NCBI GenBank assembly: GCA_026398715.1
Contig: JAPLSI010000163.1
Span: 1 to 43,695, forward strand
Direction: 5' to 3'
DNA length: 43,695 bases
DNA from: Gammaproteobacteria bacterium
Lineage (GTDB): Bacteria > Pseudomonadota > Gammaproteobacteria > Xanthomonadales > Xanthomonadaceae
The translations under genes were made by a program, and so were the position numbers. The notes below the pieces were generated by a model, which made no database searches, was not told the origin of the DNA, and saw nothing but the letters and a program-made list of their open reading frames with translations. This document shows positions 42,166 through 43,695 of the stretch, piece after piece. Numbering within the stretch: the stretch's first letter is position 1; each line of letters starts with the position of its first letter.

Positions 42166-43185
42166 ATGCACCAGTGGTACTTGAGCTACAACGGCAAGCA
42201 GTCCGGCCCCTTCGACCAGGCGGCAGCCGTCGCCCAGGCCGCGCGCGACCCCAACGGATTTTGCTGGCGTCAGGGTTTCGCCGAATGGATGCCCATCGCG
42301 AGTTGCGCGGAACTGCGCGCGGAGTCCTCGGCCGGCAACATGCCGGTGCCGATGCCCGCGCCGCCGATGGCCGGTGCCCAGCGCGCCGACCAGATCGACT
42401 ACCGCATCTACGGCGAGGACATGCAGTTCGTCGAGATCGAACTCGACCCGGGCGAAAGCGCGGTCGCCGAAGCCGGCACGCTGATGTACAAGGACGCGAC
42501 CGTCAGCATGGAAACAGTATTCGGCGACGGCAGCGCCTCGTCGGGCACCGGCGGATTCATGGACAAGCTCGTTGGCGCGGGCAAGCGGCTGATCACCGGC
42601 GAGAGTTTGTTCACCACGGTGTTTTCGCATTCGGGCGGCAGCGGCAAGGCCAAGGTCGCGTTCGCCGCGCCCTACCCCGGCACCATCGTGCCGATGACGC
42701 TGTCCAACTACGGCGGCAAGATCATCTGCCAGAAGGACAGCTTCCTGTGCGCGGCGCGTGGCGTCAGCATCGGCCTGTTCTTCCAGAAGAAGATCATGAC
42801 CGCGTTGTTCGGCGGCGAAGGTTTCATCATGCAGAAACTCGAGGGCGACGGCCTGGTGTTCGTGCACGCAGGCGGCACCATCGTCGAACGCGAACTTGCC
42901 GCCGGCGAGCGCATCGACGTGGACACCGGCTGCGTGGTCGCGATGACCTCGTCGGTGAACTTCGACCTGCAGACCGTGGGCAGCGTGAAATCGGCGCTGT
43001 TCGGCGGCGAAGGTGTGTTCCTGGCGACGCTGACCGGGCCGGGAAAAGTCTGGATCCAGTCGCTGCCGTTTTCGCGCCTGGCCGGACGCATGTTCAGTGC
43101 GGCCTACCAGAAGGGCGGCGGCAAGGACGAAGGCTCGGTGCTGGGCGGACTGGGCGGCCTGATTTCCGGCGACCGCGGCTTCTAG
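42166..43185 (+). CDS. GYF-domain/AIM24 (TIGR00266) family protein
   Basis: A 339-residue protein starting at ATG 42166 with CCGGAG at 42154-42159. The N-terminal ~60 residues are a GYF_2-type domain (WYLSYNGKQSGPFDQA, QGFAEWMPI), a fold used for peptide binding. The remainder is the AIM24/TIGR00266 domain, a beta-rich fold (RIYGEDMQFVEIELDPGE, FLCAARGVSIGLFFQKK, LFGGEGFIMQKLEGDG, a second LFGGEGVF, and GPGKVWIQSLPFSRLAGR). Function is unsettled in bacteria; the yeast relative is mitochondrial. Its TAG shares the palindrome CTAG with the convergent peptidase stop. Confidence 0.88.
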   Translation: MHQWYLSYNGKQSGPFDQAAAVAQAARDPNGFCWRQGFAEWMPIASCAELRAESSAGNMPVPMPAPPMAGAQRADQIDYRIYGEDMQFVEIELDPGESAVAEAGTLMYKDATVSMETVFGDGSASSGTGGFMDKLVGAGKRLITGESLFTTVFSHSGGSGKAKVAFAAPYPGTIVPMTLSNYGGKIICQKDSFLCAARGVSIGLFFQKKIMTALFGGEGFIMQKLEGDGLVFVHAGGTIVERELAAGERIDVDTGCVVAMTSSVNFDLQTVGSVKSALFGGEGVFLATLTGPGKVWIQSLPFSRLAGRMFSAAYQKGGGKDEGSVLGGLGGLISGDRGF

Positions 43186-43695
43186 TCGCTGTCGGGAAAA
43201 ATCGCGGTGCCGCGGCTGCCGTCCGGACGGACCCAGCCGCGGAACATGCCGGGCGTATTGAAGGGCATGGCGATGTTGCCCTGCGCATCAAGCGCGATCG
43301 CGCCACCGTCGCCGCCCATCGCCGCGACCACGCCATGGATCACGTCATGCGCGGCCCGTTCGATCGAATCGCCGCGATAGGCCACGCGCGCGCAAATATC
43401 CTGGGCCACTACCGCGCGAATGAAGAATTCGCCCCAGCCGGTGCCTGACACGCCGCAGCGTTCGTCGGCATAGGTGCCGGCGCCGATGATCGGCGAATCG
43501 CCGACGCGGCCGTAGCGCTTGTTGGTCATGCCGCCGGTGGATGTAGCCGCAGCGATGTGCCCGTGCGAATCCAGCGCAACCGCGCCGACCGTGCCGAAAT
43601 ACGTGCCCTGCACGGTGTGCGTGGCGTGCGCGGTTTCCAGTGCGCGGGCATCGAGCAATTGTTGCCAGCGCCGGACGGTGTCGAAATAGTTCGGC
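43182..43695 (-). CDS. isoaspartyl peptidase/L-asparaginase, C-terminal part
   Basis: The last 170 or so residues of an N-terminal-nucleophile hydrolase; the gene enters from beyond the right end of the window and its start is not visible. The frame is open to 43695. The autocleavage region with its Thr nucleophile is GTVGAVALDSHGHIAAATST, then GGMTNKRYGRVGDSPIIGAG, GEFFIRAVVAQDI and MGGDGGAIALDAQGNI, all typical of the plant-type asparaginase/IaaA family. The enzyme hydrolyses isoaspartyl dipeptides and asparagine after self-cleavage into two chains; this fragment corresponds mainly to the beta chain. Confidence 0.93.
   Translation of the reverse strand, partial: PNYFDTVRRWQQLLDARALETAHATHTVQGTYFGTVGAVALDSHGHIAAATSTGGMTNKRYGRVGDSPIIGAGTYADERCGVSGTGWGEFFIRAVVAQDICARVAYRGDSIERAAHDVIHGVVAAMGGDGGAIALDAQGNIAMPFNTPGMFRGWVRPDGSRGTAIFPDSD

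Overview
The window is about 43.7 kb of dense, GC-rich, mostly housekeeping chromosome. No gene-free stretch exceeds about 165 bases, and I see no tRNA, rRNA, insertion sequence, prophage or CRISPR array. The content points to a gammaproteobacterium of the Xanthomonadales/Lysobacterales type: the order lptD-surA-pdxA-ksgA-apaG-apaH, a nearby folA/thyA/lgt block, ubiquinone hydroxylases, DUF1631, DUF3106 and DUF3501 proteins, and promoters that look like a TANNNT -10 box with no clear -35. This placement is inferred from gene content; I could not search a database.

Layout. 1-1.75 kb: a small repeat-rich secreted protein, then a translationally coupled ECF sigma factor, a membrane partner and a DUF3106 protein. 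1.75-5.1 kb (minus): an orphan transhydrogenase alpha subunit (pntAA) and a large DUF1631 protein. 5.3-7.3 kb: nitroreductase, 5'-3' exonuclease and Nudix hydrolase. 7.3-10.1 kb: proline iminopeptidase (minus), an HNH endonuclease and an unrecognised protein with a degenerate receiver-like N-terminus. 10.2-12.1 kb: dxs, the first enzyme of the MEP isoprenoid pathway, interrupted by an in-frame TAG. 12.2-14.5 kb: a secreted protein, prmC (minus) and a lipoprotein esterase. 14.5-17.2 kb: a peroxide-defence block of oxyR, rubrerythrin, DUF3501 and a membrane-anchored unknown. 17.2-20.1 kb (minus): a 7TM receptor with a degenerate GGDEF domain, coupled to a glutathione S-transferase-like gene. 20.2-24.6 kb: glnS, a Cys-rich lipoprotein, a nucleoside deaminase, rlmM and an EF-hand protein. 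24.6-27.0 kb (minus): two UbiH/UbiI-type hydroxylases. 27.1-29.1 kb: a DUF6580 membrane protein, a PduO-type cobalamin adenosyltransferase and a histone-deacetylase-like hydrolase.

29.2-35.8 kb holds the lptD-surA-pdxA-ksgA-apaG-apaH run. It links outer-membrane biogenesis (LptD, and SurA which helps fold it) with PLP synthesis, 16S rRNA dimethylation and dinucleotide hydrolysis. Converging on it is a seven-gene minus-strand run at 41.3-35.8 kb: gcvPB, dgkA, a TerC-like gene, lgt, thyA, a lipoprotein and folA. Three of these products (GcvPB, ThyA, FolA) act on successive steps of the folate one-carbon cycle. The right end carries a DUF533 protein, a GYF/AIM24 protein and the C-terminal part of an isoaspartyl peptidase/asparaginase that runs off the window.

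Most of the window is ordinary. The points most worth a second look are the amber codon inside dxs, the unknown receiver-like protein with a promoter-proximal stem-loop, the pntAA gene without its partners, the oxyR-rubrerythrin-DUF3501 block lacking the usual Fe-S gene, the superimposed divergent -10 elements between the ubiH and DUF6580 genes, and a set of genes whose -10 box sits only 6-7 bases before the start codon.
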